From NCBI GenBank assembly GCA_947683425.1, contig CANTUQ010000043.1, positions 5,441,501 through 5,505,500 on the forward strand: 64,000 bases of DNA, given 5' to 3'. This document shows positions 1-9,900 of this stretch, one piece after another. Every line of letters starts with the position of its first letter. The first letter of the stretch is position 1. The notes beneath the pieces are model-generated. The model had not been told where the DNA came from. It did not search any database and saw only the letters and a list, made by a program, of their open reading frames with translations. Origin of the DNA: Excoecaria cochinchinensis. Taxonomy: Eukaryota; Streptophyta; Magnoliopsida; Malpighiales; Euphorbiaceae. Position numbers and translations under genes: made by a program.

Positions 1-450
1 AGGGTTATAATGGTCATTTCCTGCACTCAATTATTTTCCTCATTTTCCTTTATTCTTAATTAATTTAACTTAATTCAAATAACACATACATTAATTAATT
101 AAACATACATATTAATTAAACTCTCTATTAATTAAACATTACACTAATTAATCTATTTAAATTATCATACATATATTTATTTTATCTAATTAATTACACA
201 CTTCAACTTTAATTTTACATGCATTTTAATTAACACGATAATATTAACCACTTAATTAACTAACAACATCACTAATTAATTACCTAATTTCACACACACA
301 TATTTACATATATATTTTTTATTTTTTATTTTTTTATTTTATTATTTTTTTTATTTATATATATATTTTTTTATTTTTTCGGAGGGAATAATCAAGGATC
401 AAAAATCACCATTTTTATTTTATGCCGGGGTTCGGGACCCGGTGTCTACA
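1..450 (-). mobile_element. Tat-type LTR, 5'-terminal fragment (reverse)
   Basis: A very AT-rich tract with many TTAATTAA-like words and long T runs (about 310-380). It ends at 450 in GGTGTCTACA, the reverse complement of a TGTAGACACC LTR start, the terminal style of the Tat LTR whose start lies at 50152. The rest of the LTR is outside the window. Assignment rests mainly on the terminus. Confidence 0.45.
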
Positions 451-729
451 CTCTCATTGTATTTATTCTTTTGTTCCGCTTTCGCATTGTAATTTTGAAA
501 GGTGTAATTATTTTGGTAATATCAGAACAGTTATGTAATGAATATTATTATTGCATCTATGAATGAATGATCAGTTTGGTTTTAAAGTTTTAAATTCTAC
601 TGTATAAATGTATGTTTATATTATGTGGATGAATGTTATTGTATCGATTTCTTTGGTGACACCCCGACTTGTACGGCTTCTTACTCCCTCTTGGATGGGT
701 TCGCTTACGTATGGGTAGGGGGTGTTACA
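451..729 (+). mobile_element. Ty3/gypsy chromovirus LTR, 3' end fragment
   Basis: Ends in GGGTAGGGGGTGTTACA after a ...GGATGGG...CTTACGTATG block, nearly the same terminus as the chromovirus LTRs that end at 37763 and 45062. The upstream part of the LTR is missing. No coding sequence. Confidence 0.6.
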
Positions 730-1689
730 TAATGGCCTAAATTTGCCATAGTTGACATGTAATGACTTGACTACTGGTATAGATCAGTAAATTCTGTAGC
801 GTGTATAGTGTGGTTGGGGTATGAAAATACCAGTAATTATGCCTTGAAATTTAGTAGAGTTATTAGGTTAAACATGCTCGGGCCAGGGAAGCCCAGGATG
901 GATGACCTCCCGAGAATCCGAAAGAGCAAAATATTTTATTGGACTATCGGAAAGTACAAGTTATAAGGAGTCTAGTGATGAAGTTTGGAGTGAAAATGAG
1001 GTCAAATAGGTCCCCAAATGTCAAAAAGAGGAAAACCCTCTAGTTCGATTCAAATAGTAACAAGTTTGATCAAAATTTGACAGAGGCTTTAGAAATAGTA
1101 AATGACCTCTAAAAATTTATCTGAAGGTATAGATGGATTTAGAATAATGTGTAGAGTAGTTTGGTAGTGAAAAATAAATTTTATGGTGACACTGAAAAAT
1201 AAATAAATCGGATTGGTTTAATTGAACCGGATAGGAAATGGACTTTGATTGAGATGTAACAAAGGATAAATGAGCTATTAAGGGCAAAAACGAAGTTAAG
1301 GATGAAAAGTGAACAAAACCGGTTCAACCAGAGAATCGAACCAGTTGGACCACTTTGACTATAGTTGACCGATTTGACCAAGAATTGACCAAGCTCTAAA
1401 TGGTGTTACAGAGCTCAAAAAAATTATCTAAAACTATGGATTTCATTTCAATTGTGTGGAGAACCAAATGGTGATGAAAAATAAATTTTACGGGGAGACA
1501 GAAAATTGGGTTATCGGACTGGTAAGAAATTACCGGACCGAAAAGGGTCTCCGATTGACCTAAAATTTTTTATAGAGCCTAATAAATATATTTATGAATT
1601 ATGGAATTAATTTTGGGAGGAATTGAATGTGGAAAGTGATAGAAATAATTTTGGATTAGAAAATGGGGTTAAAAACGTAAATGGGCTTT
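730..1689. other. No gene seen; unassigned AT-rich DNA
   Basis: No ORF with recognisable homology on either strand. It opens with TAATGGCC, which recalls the TGTAATGGCC start of the LTR at 52699, so it may be a decayed LTR, but similarity beyond the first bases is weak. Confidence 0.4.
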
Positions 1690-2467
1690 CAGATTTGGAT
1701 TTCTCGTGACGGATAGTCGTGAAGTAATGCTCATGGATCAAGATGAGCCTACTACCTATCAAGATGCCGTGTCAGGTCCAGAATCTAAGAAATGGCTAGA
1801 AGCCATGACATCTTAGATGCAATCCATGTATGATAATCAAGTTTGGAACTTGATTGATCCACCTGAAAGAACTAAAACCATTGGATGCAAATGGGTTTTT
1901 AAAAAGAAAACTGACATGGATGGCAAAGTAAATACCTTTAAAGCAAGGCTCGTTGCAAAAGGCTCTAAGCAAACTCATGGTATTGACTATGATGAAACCT
2001 TTTCACCAGTCCCGATGCTTAAATCAATAAGGATTCGTATTGCCATTGCTGCATATTAAGACTACGAAATATGGCAAATAGATGTCAAAAAAACGTTTCT
2101 TAACGGAAATTTACTTTAAGATGTGTACATGACACAACCTGAGAGTTTTGTCCATCTTGAAAATTCTAAAAGGGCATGCAAGCTGCAAAGATCCATTTAT
2201 GGATTGAAGCAAGCTTCTCGGTGCTGGAATCTTCGTTTTGATGAAACTGTCAAAGAATTTGGATTCATAAAAAATGAAGATGAACCTTATGCATACAAGA
2301 AAATTAGTGGGAGCACTGTGATGTTTCTTGTATTATATGCAGATGACATATTACTCATTGGAAATGACATCCCTAAGGGAAATGTAATATCCGAAAATCA
2401 CCATAGTAGTATTGAGTGTCATTAGTGTAATTAAGTGAGTGTAAAATTAGGGTTTACAGATTTGGAT
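1690..2467. repeat. 11-bp direct repeat flanking the copia fragment
   Basis: CAGATTTGGAT occurs at 1690-1700 and again at 2457-2467, immediately outside the copia-derived DNA. Eleven bases is longer than the 5-bp duplication made by LTR integrases, so microhomology repair or another insertion route is an alternative. Confidence 0.5.
1733..2376 (+). pseudogene. Ty1/copia reverse transcriptase fragment
   Basis: A single frame shows the N-terminal and central part of a copia RT: a KKWLEAM block, NQVWNLIDPP, GCKWVFKKK, FKARLVAKG, DYDETFSPV, then QIDVKKTFLNGNL, SIYGLKQASR and the catalytic YADDILLIGND at the end. In-frame stops lie at 1814 (TAG), 2057 (TAA) and 2117 (TAA). Homology stops just after the YADD box, so gag, integrase, RNase H and the rest of RT are absent. 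No LTRs of the element are visible. The fragment sits between two copies of CAGATTTGGAT, so it may have been pasted in as filler DNA rather than inserted as a whole element. Confidence 0.9.
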
Positions 2468-2802
2468 CAAATTGAAAATGGAAATTAGGGATTGTACACA
2501 CCGGTCTTGAGGCAGCCCAGATCAGAGTTACCCGATTATGATAAGATGCCTTGTCACAGGCAAAACGGTTGAAAGTGTTGATTTTCTGTTTAAATTCGCA
2601 TTTTAGAGTGAAAAGATAAAAAAATAATTTAAAAATTAGTTTTGAAAAATGGGGGTTTGAAATTACAATAATTTTAGTTAAATTAGAAAAAAAATAAAAT
2701 CGGCGCGTACGCTCCAGCGTGCGGCGCTACTGCGCTACAGCGTGCTGGTCGCGGAGATGCCGCGCTGGGCGAGCGCGCTCGCCCACCATGTGCGCCTGGC
2801 AC

Positions 2803-2844
2803 GCTACGGACGCCCGTCAGTGCGCACCGACGGGCGTCCGTAGC
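2803..2844. repeat. Perfect 16-bp-stem CpG-rich palindrome
   Basis: GCTACGGACGCCCGTC and its exact reverse complement are separated by a 10-base loop. It lies in a short GC-rich island (about 2705-2850) inside an otherwise AT-rich LTR; other Tat LTRs have similar CpG-rich blocks built on CCCGTCGGTCA-like words at comparable places. Confidence 0.9.
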
Positions 2845-3063
2845 CCCTTTTCCGCCGCAAATGGTCATTTTCGCCCCAAAAATCAATTTTTCCGATTTTT
2901 CCACAAAATTCAATTTTTAATCACTTTTTTAAGGGATTTTCAGGCTTTTTTCACTTTTTAAAATTTAAAATAGATAATATCTGATTTATTAAGTTTTATC
3001 TCTTTAATTAATATTTTTTTTCCTATTTTCTTAAGATAAAAAGAAAGAGATGAAAACCTAAAA

Positions 3064-3089
3064 GGGGGGGGGGGGGGGGGGGGGGGGGG
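3064..3089. repeat. Run of 26 G
   Basis: An uninterrupted poly-G tract, preceded by A/G-rich and followed by TC-rich sequence, within the Tat-1 LTR. Its exact length may be affected by sequencing error. Confidence 0.85.
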
Positions 3090-5432
3090 ATTCTTCTAGG
3101 GTTTTTCTCTTCTTCTTCCTTTCAAACTCTCTAAAAAATTCCAAATTTTTTCCCCAACCAAAGATCAAAAAGAAAAATCAATCTTTCATTCTTTTTCCAA
3201 CACAATTTCTTTTAAATATATTTTTGGATGGAATTTTGTTGATGGATTTAATTTTGAGACAAATAAATTGATGATTTGCTCTCAAAATTCAGTTTTTTTG
3301 TCTTCTCATTTGTTTTCCATTAAACTTTTTCAATGTTTTTTTTTTATTGTTTAATCAATAAAAAGAATTCCTTTGAGCAAAGAAATTAATTCTTTGTTCT
3401 CAAAGAGTTTTTTTTTATTAGTTTTTTTTTCAAGCCTATTTTTCTTAGAATAAATTTCCAACATTTTCATATTCCAATTATAATCTTGCAAACTAAAACA
3501 AGGAAATCAATCATCATTTTCACTTTCATCGAATCCGAAACTCTGAGGGTAAACATTCCGGGTTTGAATCTTTTATTTTCCTTTATTTATTTGTTTATAT
3601 TTAATTTATTAACATGTATATTTCATTATTATTCTCATTTATTTATTCTATGTCTTGTAGGTTTATTCCATTTAATATTTATATTATTATGTTTATATAA
3701 TATTATTGCCATTATTAGTTTATTATCATTCTCTTTCATTATTTTCATTACTGTTGTTAATATTATCATATTATTTTGTTTTATTCATGTAAATATTGAC
3801 TGTTTATTATTTTTAACATGTAATTAATTTATTTCACTTTAATTCATCATTATTTTTTAACATGTAATTAATTTATTTTGCTTTAATTCATCATTATTTT
3901 TAACATGTAATTGATTTATTTCACTTTAATTCATCATTATTTTAACATGTAATTAATAAATTCGTTTTAATTGATATTTTTACCATGTAAATGGTTTGTA
4001 TCATTTGTAAACATATTTAATTAATCATGTCATTCATTTGACTATTTTCATCGTTCTCTTATTCATTTTTATCATTCTTTTTATCGTTGTCACATGTTTT
4101 ATTTATTGTTTTTTATTTATTTTCATTGTAATTATTATCATGTGCATATTTTCATATATTAATTCATTAACACGTTTTATATTATTTCAATCATATCTTT
4201 TAATTCATTTGTCATTTATAATGAATTTTTCCATTTATTTTAGTTTATTAATATTTGAATTCATTTAATCCATTTTTGATGCCATCTCTCTTTATTTTAT
4301 CTCATTTTATCATTAATTTATTTAATTGATTTAATTACTAACATTATTTCATTTGTATTTTATTTTTTTGTCAAAACTTATTTTCGTTACTTGGGCATTT
4401 TTTGCGAGCACACGAGGAGATCCAAAAGGCTCGTTTGGGTTAGATATTTAATTTTTTTATTTGTAATATTTCATTTATTTGGCTTTTTCATTTATTTTGC
4501 CATGTAATATTTAATAAAATTGTTTATTTTAGGCACGCTAAAAAGAAAATCACAAAAACATTTCTATTAATTAATTTGGCATCTTTGCTAGATAAAAATG
4601 GGATCAATGTCCTAGTTTTTCTACCTAAATAAATCATCACGTCAAAATTGTTTTATAATAAATATGCATGCGAGAACCAATTTCCTCATCATTAATGAAT
4701 ATCCCGATTTATGCATGATTTGTATTTTATTTACAATGGGTGTTGTATTTCGCCCTTAGTTTTGTTGTAATATTTTTACATATGCTTTATTTTATTTACG
4801 ATTTTATTTATCGCTTCCACTATGTGATTGACATGCGCTTTAATTAATTGCATTAAAATGAATGAGAAATGGGATGAAATGATAAAATTCAAAACTCGAT
4901 TATAAAATTAACCAAGGTATGAATAAATGGGAAGTCCCGAACTCACTCTAGTTTTGGGCTCAATGAGGTTAGAGGTCCATCTCAATGTTTTATTGGGATG
5001 GAATCTCCAAAATATCTCTTGTTTCCCACAAAAAGGCCTAATCAACATAATCCTAGGCTCCAGGATGTTAGACGACCCTTCCCAATGTTCTATTGGGTGG
5101 CGACTCTAAGATCCCTCTGGTTTGCCCAAAATGGATATTTATGTGCTGTATAATCCTAGGTTCCACGAGGTTAGAGGGTCATCCTAATGTTCTATTGGGC
5201 TGGCATCTCCAAGATCCTCTTGGCTTACCCAAAATGGATATATATGCGCTGTCTTAGGCTCGCTGAGGCTAGACGACCCTTCCCAATGTTCTATTGGGTG
5301 GTGACTCCAAGAAACCTCCTTGTTGCCCAATATAGGTGCACTTGTAAATACCTTACAAGTTTTCATGAACCTCCACCCGATCGCCCTAAAAGCGGGCCTT
5401 CGGGGCTCCCCGGGGTTCGGCGCGCGTCACAA

Positions 5433-5451
5433 TGGCGACTCCACTAGGGAC
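5433..5451 (+). promoter_or_regulatory. Primer-binding site, tRNA-Arg type
   Basis: TGGCGACTCCACTAGGGAC begins one base after the LTR end. This is the primer-site form known in Tat/Ogre elements and fixes both the LTR end and the + orientation. The same site occurs in reverse at 47876-47894 and, mutated, at 6719-6737. Confidence 0.8.
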
Positions 5452-6061
5452 AATACTCGAGACTTCACTTCGAAAGTGACTTGGTTAAAATTTACAATTG
5501 AGTTTTAATTTAAAAATTTTATCCTTTTTTGAAACTGTATTGCATCTCATTAGAGCCATAGATCTATGCTAGTTTGGTCCCACTTTCAACCCCGGTGCGT
5601 TCCCGAAGCACAACCCTACGTTCACTCAATGTAGGAAAGTGTTAAGGATAATCACCAGCCCAAGTCTCATACCATCATGGTATATTAAATGGAGGCCCGA
5701 TCGGTCGTTAAGCTCATGATGAGCTAAACCCATTGGCAGGGACCATGCTTGGGTAGTCTTGAAGTAACATCACCTTTGACCAAAGCTCATATAATGGCAA
5801 TAGATACTTCCCCTAAGTGGTATGAACCATAATACTTTGCTTGCTATATGGATCATTTTGTATTGGACAAACCCAAATAATTTGATTGGTCACCTAATCA
5901 AAGGCTTTCATGCCCAGATAGGCCTGTGTCAATTTATTCGGACTGCCTAAATACACAATGATCACAACTCATGCGCCTATGCATTAGTTAAGAGAGGTTA
6001 TACTGCCAGTTTTCCACCGTGCACCATGCGCGTCCATCGGGTTCCCTGTTAACCCATGGAT
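5452..6061 (+). other. Tat-1 untranslated leader, truncated
   Basis: Matches, in opposite orientation, the leader of Tat-2 (about 47240-47875) and of Tat-3 (6242-6718): shared blocks include CCCGAAGCACAACCCTACG, CCATCATGGTATATTAAATG, GGCAGGGACCATGCTTGGG and GCACCATGCGCGTCCATCGG. No gag follows. The sequence breaks at about 6061 against a chromovirus LTR scrap. Confidence 0.75.
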
Positions 6062-6241
6062 CAGGAAGCACACCCTAGCACAATCCTACTAGGTCACACA
6101 TCAATACCATGCACACACCCACATGCTAACAGAACCATATACATGCACTTTTACCAAAATGCCCCTCATGACATGCCAAAACAAACACAAATGCACACCT
6201 ACACCTGGCTCATTCTACTAGGGGGTAGACGTGGTGTGATA
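6062..6241 (-). mobile_element. Chromovirus LTR, 5' end fragment (reverse)
   Basis: Read on the - strand it starts TATCACACC..., then CCCCCTAGTAGAATGAGCC and a GTGCAT-rich stretch, matching the first about 175 bp of the LTRs at 33660 and 42510. It separates the inward-facing leaders of Tat-1 and Tat-3. The ORF at 6056-6355 crosses this junction and is not a gene. Confidence 0.75.
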
Positions 6242-6801
6242 TGGCCCTACCGTGGCATGAAAGCCTTTGGCTTGGTAACCAAACAAAACATTTGGACATC
6301 ACCAATATGTAAGGATCCAAACAACAAGCACGTAATTATGGTTCATATTACCTAGGGGAAGCATCTATGGCCACTACATGAGCTTTAGTCAAGTGTGGTG
6401 TTACTTTAGGGCTACCCAAGTATGGTCCCTGCCAACGGGTCTAGCTCATCACGAGCATAACGACCGATTGGGACACCATTTGATATACCATGATGGTACG
6501 AGGCTTAGGCTAGTGATTATCCTTAACACTTCCCTACATTGAGTGAACGTAGGGTCGTGCTTCGGGAATGCACCGGGGTTTAAGAAGGGACCAAACTAGC
6601 ATATTCTAAGGCTCTAATGGGATGTAAATGCAATTTTGAAGGAAAGCGAATTTATAAACTAAAACTTTAAGTGTAAATGTTAGTCAAGGTATTTTCAAAT
6701 CAAAGTCTCGAACCAACAGTCCCCAGTGAAGTCACCACTGTGACGCGCGCAGGACCCCAGGGGCGCCCATTGACCGCTCGCTTTAGGGTGATCGGGCATT
6801 T
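6242..6801 (-). mobile_element. Tat-3: leader, primer site and LTR 3' end (reverse)
   Basis: On the - strand: LTR 3' end (6801-6739), primer site (6737-6719), then leader down to 6242, homologous to the Tat-1 and Tat-2 leaders. The LTR is cut at 6797-6801 (CATTT) by the Athila-like element and resumes at 19669, so this piece and 19669-21834 were once contiguous. The leader is truncated at the chromovirus scrap. Confidence 0.8.
6719..6737 (-). promoter_or_regulatory. Tat-3 primer-binding site (mutated)
   Basis: On the - strand TGGTGACTTCACTGGGGAC, differing from the Tat-1 site at a few positions (CG to TG-type changes), one base from the LTR end. Confidence 0.7.
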
Positions 6802-6957
6802 TGATAACTTCAATATAGTATTTAGTTTTGATAGTATTTTTTATATGATTTTTGGGTATTTAGTTGTGTTTAATGTCATGTTATGTTTCTTTTATGTTAA
6901 TTTTGTTAATCTACTTTTTGATTAAAGTTTTGTGGCTTTGTAGACTTTTGCTCAAGG

Positions 6958-7283
6958 GGTCACGGTCATAATGAATTGGTTGTGACCGTGACATAAGAAG
7001 AATTGCAAACAGTAGCTGAAATCAATGGGTCATGGTCACAATGAAATTTGTTGTGACCGTGATATAATTCTCTATTGGGCAGAATACAAGGGATGAAGAC
7101 CTCACGGTAACAACAAAGTTCATTGTCACCGTGACATAAATTTTTCCTGGACAGAAGCGAAACTTTAAAGACCTCACGGTGACAATGAAATTCATTGTCA
7201 CCGTGACCCCTCTCCTGTGCGTGAAAGGAAATTGAAGATCTCGACACCTCACGGTGACAGTGAATTTTATTGTCACCGTGACC
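6958..7283. repeat. Palindrome array, five units, 70-75 bp period
   Basis: Units start at 6960, 7030, 7102, 7174 and 7249. Each is an inverted repeat of about 33 bp; the one at 7174-7206 is perfect, TCACGGTGACAATGAA plus a central A plus the reverse complement. Others carry GGTCAC/GTGACC instead of GGTGAC/GTCACC. Spacers of about 40 bp are only loosely similar. The array ends about 10 bp before an ACTATAAAAA box, so it could be an upstream promoter module. ORFs read through it on the - strand are repeat artefacts. Confidence 0.92.
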
Positions 7284-7900
7284 CCTATGGAACTATAAAA
7301 ATGCACTTTTCTGTTTGGCTAGGGTTCCGATTTTTTTAGTTAGTTTTTGCTATTAGTTTTGGCAGCTAAGATTTTCTGAGTTATTCTTCGATTCTAAACT
7401 TTAGTTTTTATTATTGTTTTGAGTTTTCAATTAGAGATGGAGAGTAATTTTCATTAGATAGATAGTTTTAATTTCCAGAGATAGTTAGTTTTCCAGTTTT
7501 CCAGAATTTTGGTTTTATTCTCCATTAAAGATCTGAAGAAGAAGACTGAAGAACGTGGGATTCAACCAGGATTTCTACCTCAATGAATTTCTGGGTTTAT
7601 TCTTTCCTTTATTCTTTTGATTTTGTAATGGATTGTGAGTAGTCTTTAAGTTGTTTGGGGGATCTCTAAACCCCTATCCTTATGTGAATTCTGAACATAT
7701 TTTGATATTCGATATATGAATGAAGGTTTATTTCACTGGTTATTATTGTCAAATCATGAGATGTATATTTTCAAGTTAATTTCCTGTTTTGATGAATGGA
7801 TTAATTCATGTATCTTAATTGGTTATTGAATTGTATGATTAAATGTCATGATAATTTATCTTCAGATTTTGTGTCATGTTTGCTGTAACATTCGGACTGC

Positions 7901-8093
7901 TCCGGAAGGGAATCCATATGTGCATGTTTTCATGGTTTAAGATTCGAGTGAGGAGTGAAATAAGTAGATTTTGGTTTGTTTGGCTCCGGAATGGGAAAGC
8001 AAACTGAACCTAGGATTTTAGACCCATGATTAGGCTAGTTGTATGACTTGCTCCGGAATGGGACGTCATGTAATTAGAGTAGCTTGCTCCGGA
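7901..8093 (+). repeat. Four GCTCCGGAATGGGA-like motifs
   Basis: The word recurs with its TCCGGA at 7901, 7985, 8052 and 8088 (the first reads CCGGAAGGGA). In the 3' LTR the corresponding sites are eroded mainly at the CG step. Role unknown; possibly protein-binding sites in the transcribed leader. Confidence 0.65.
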
Positions 8094-8493
8094 ATGGGAC
8101 GCTTGGGTTAAGAGGGTTATCCCAATTTCGTTCATATATGTTTTCTTTATGTGTTTTGATTCATATCTGGGTATGGGGTGGATGAGTGAACCTGAGCAAC
8201 GTTTGTCTATTTTTGAATTGTTATATTGTTAATTTTTCCGTCATTTGGTTTCTTGCAATTGTTGCTGTCAATTTAATTTTGATTACTTGCGTTTGTTCAT
8301 TTTGGTCATTGAAATTCTTTGTTTTTAATCAGTAGTTAATTAAATCAATTCAACAACTGGAAATTCTTTAGCATACATTTAAGTGTCATAACTTGTGCAC
8401 ACAGTCTCTTAGGTACGATAACTCAGAGTCTTAAAAATACTCCATTATATTACTTGTCGATTCAGTACACTTGCTGAGGTCGCGTCAAGTTTT

Positions 8494-8511
8494 TGGCGCC
8501 GTTGCCGGGGA
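8494..8511 (+). promoter_or_regulatory. Primer-binding site, tRNA-Asp
   Basis: TGGCGCCGTTGCCGGGGA, six bases after the 5' LTR, is complementary to the 3' end of plant tRNA-Asp and is the usual primer site of Athila elements. Confidence 0.9.
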
Positions 8512-8606
8512 CTGGCGTTGTTTTAAGTTTTGATTATTATTTGTATGTGTTTTTCTTTTTCTTTTATTTTTTTTATTTTTATTTATTCTTTATTCTTTTC
8601 AGGTAA

Positions 8607-9900
8607 TTGTTGTGGTGCATGAGCAAATTGAGACAGGAGCAAATAGCACCCTACGATCCTGAAATCGAGAGGACTTTACATCAACGAAGGAGAGCTAACA
8701 GAAATAATAACATGGAAGACAATCCTCTTCCTATTGGTGAAGTTCCTCCCGAGAACGAACAAGTACCGAGGGCACAAGATGGAAATCAAGGGAATTATAG
8801 AGAAGAGGTCCCGAGGCAGAGGACAATAAGGGATTATGCAGTACCAAGATGGAATGAGGATAATCGGACGATTGTGCTGCCAAGGAGAGTGCAGTTTGAG
8901 CTTAAACCAGCCACCATCAATATGGTACAGAGGAATCAGTTTACGGTTTCAGAAGTGGAAGACCACGCACAGCACTTAGACATATTCTTAGAGGTCAGTG
9001 ATACGGTTCAGATTCCTGGAGTATCATCTAATTCGGTAAGATTAAAGTTATTCCCTTTCACATTGATTGGAAAAGCATGTGAATGGTTGCAAATGCTACC
9101 TAGACAGTCGATTAGATCATGGGACCAGTTACAGGAGAGATTTTTGATGAGATTCTTTCCTCCAACAAAGACTGCGAACATCCGTAATAGTATTTTGGGT
9201 TTTAGTCAAATGAGTGAGGAGCCATTTCATGAAGCGTGGGAAAGGTTTAGAAGGCTGTTGAGAAGCTGTCCTCACCATGAGATAGCTATATACCACCTGA
9301 TGATAACATTTAATTCTAGGGTTGCACCACAGACAAGATCTTTATTGGATGCTTCATCAGGAGGGTCATTCATGAATAGACTACTAGAGGAGGCTTTTCA
9401 TCTACTAGATAAAATGGCGGCGAATGATGCTCAATGGTCTAATCCTAGATCAGTTCTTAAAAGACAATGGATACATGCTGTGGATGAGGTGTCGATGCTG
9501 AAGGCATAGATTGAGTCCATGAGGAAGGAGATGAGTAGTCTGAAAGTACAGAATGTAGCCTCTGTGGCTCAAGAAAGTGGATGGTATGAAAGTGGGCAAG
9601 TTGGTCAAGAGAGTGGGGCAATAGGAGATATAAATGCCATAGGGGATTACAGAAGGAATGACCCCCTACAGCAACACATATAATCTGGGATGGAGAAATC
9701 ATCTAAACTTCTCTTGGAAGGATGGAAATCCAATTGCTTCATCCTCTCAACCACAAGTTAGACCTCCCTTCAACCAGAACACTCATCAGAACCAAGGGCA
9801 ACAATACCACCCACCGGGATACCAACCGAGGCCACCTGTGCAAGAAAAGAAGACAAATCTGGAAAACATGTTGGCTACTTTCATAAACAGTCAACAATAG
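8607..9900 (+). pseudogene. gag: Athila-like Gag (matrix/capsid part)
   Basis: Structural protein of the virus-like particle. From 8607 an open frame of 300 codons runs to a TAG at 9507, with a charged N-terminus (about residues 1-90) and a retrotransposon-gag capsid fold signature: VRLKLFPFTLIGKACEWL at about residues 145-165, then SWDQLQERFLMRFFP and FHEAWERFRRLLRSCPHHEI. The frame continues past the TAG, but a +1 shift near 9665 is needed to reach the typical NTYNLGWRNHLNFSW segment, which then runs to a TAG at 9898. The first ATG of the frame lies after a T-rich leader about 95 bp from the primer site; the true start could be a later Met. Confidence 0.88.

Larger units (their letters stand above)
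2493..5431 (+). mobile_element. Tat/Ogre-like LTR (Tat-1)
   Basis: Starts TGTACACACCGGTCTTGAGG and ends CGCGCGTCACA one base before a primer-binding site. Its start is the counterpart of the reverse-oriented LTR starts at 50152 and 21834 (CTTGAGG...AGCCCAGATC...TTACCC shared). It contains a CpG-rich palindromic block (2705-2845), a 26-G run, a long T-rich middle, and near the 3' end repeated segments with TTCTATTGGG and GGCGACTCCA. Length about 2.9 kb. ORFs inside it (for example 3486-3827, 5187-5447) are low-complexity or repeat-derived and are not supported as genes. No matching + strand 3' LTR is present. Confidence 0.8.
6802..8487 (+). mobile_element. Athila-like 5' LTR
   Basis: Begins TGATAACTTC after CATTT and ends GGTCGCGTCA six bases before the primer site. 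It contains the palindrome array at 6958-7283, a possible core promoter (ACTATAAAAATGCAC at about 7292, just after the array), and repeated TCCGGA words (7901-8093). It is closely similar to 17951-19663 over its whole length. Confidence 0.92.

Noticed and set aside
2683..2961. Possible CpG-island promoter with overlapping ORFs
   Set aside because: The GC-rich block is a palindromic LTR island; no transcript features or coding homology downstream.
3486..4268. Hydrophobic ORFs resembling membrane proteins in the Tat-1 LTR
   Set aside because: T-rich low-complexity sequence gives Phe/Leu/Ile strings; no conserved motif and wholly inside an LTR.
7022..7306. - strand ORFs with repeating VTVTMNFIVTV-like text (also 18204-18488, 59333-59801)
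   Set aside because: They read through the palindrome arrays; the 72-bp period is a multiple of three, which keeps a frame open by chance. Not proteins.
8494..8511. Possible tRNA gene fragment
   Set aside because: It is only the 18-base complement of a tRNA 3' end next to an LTR, i.e. a primer-binding site; no cloverleaf can be drawn around it.
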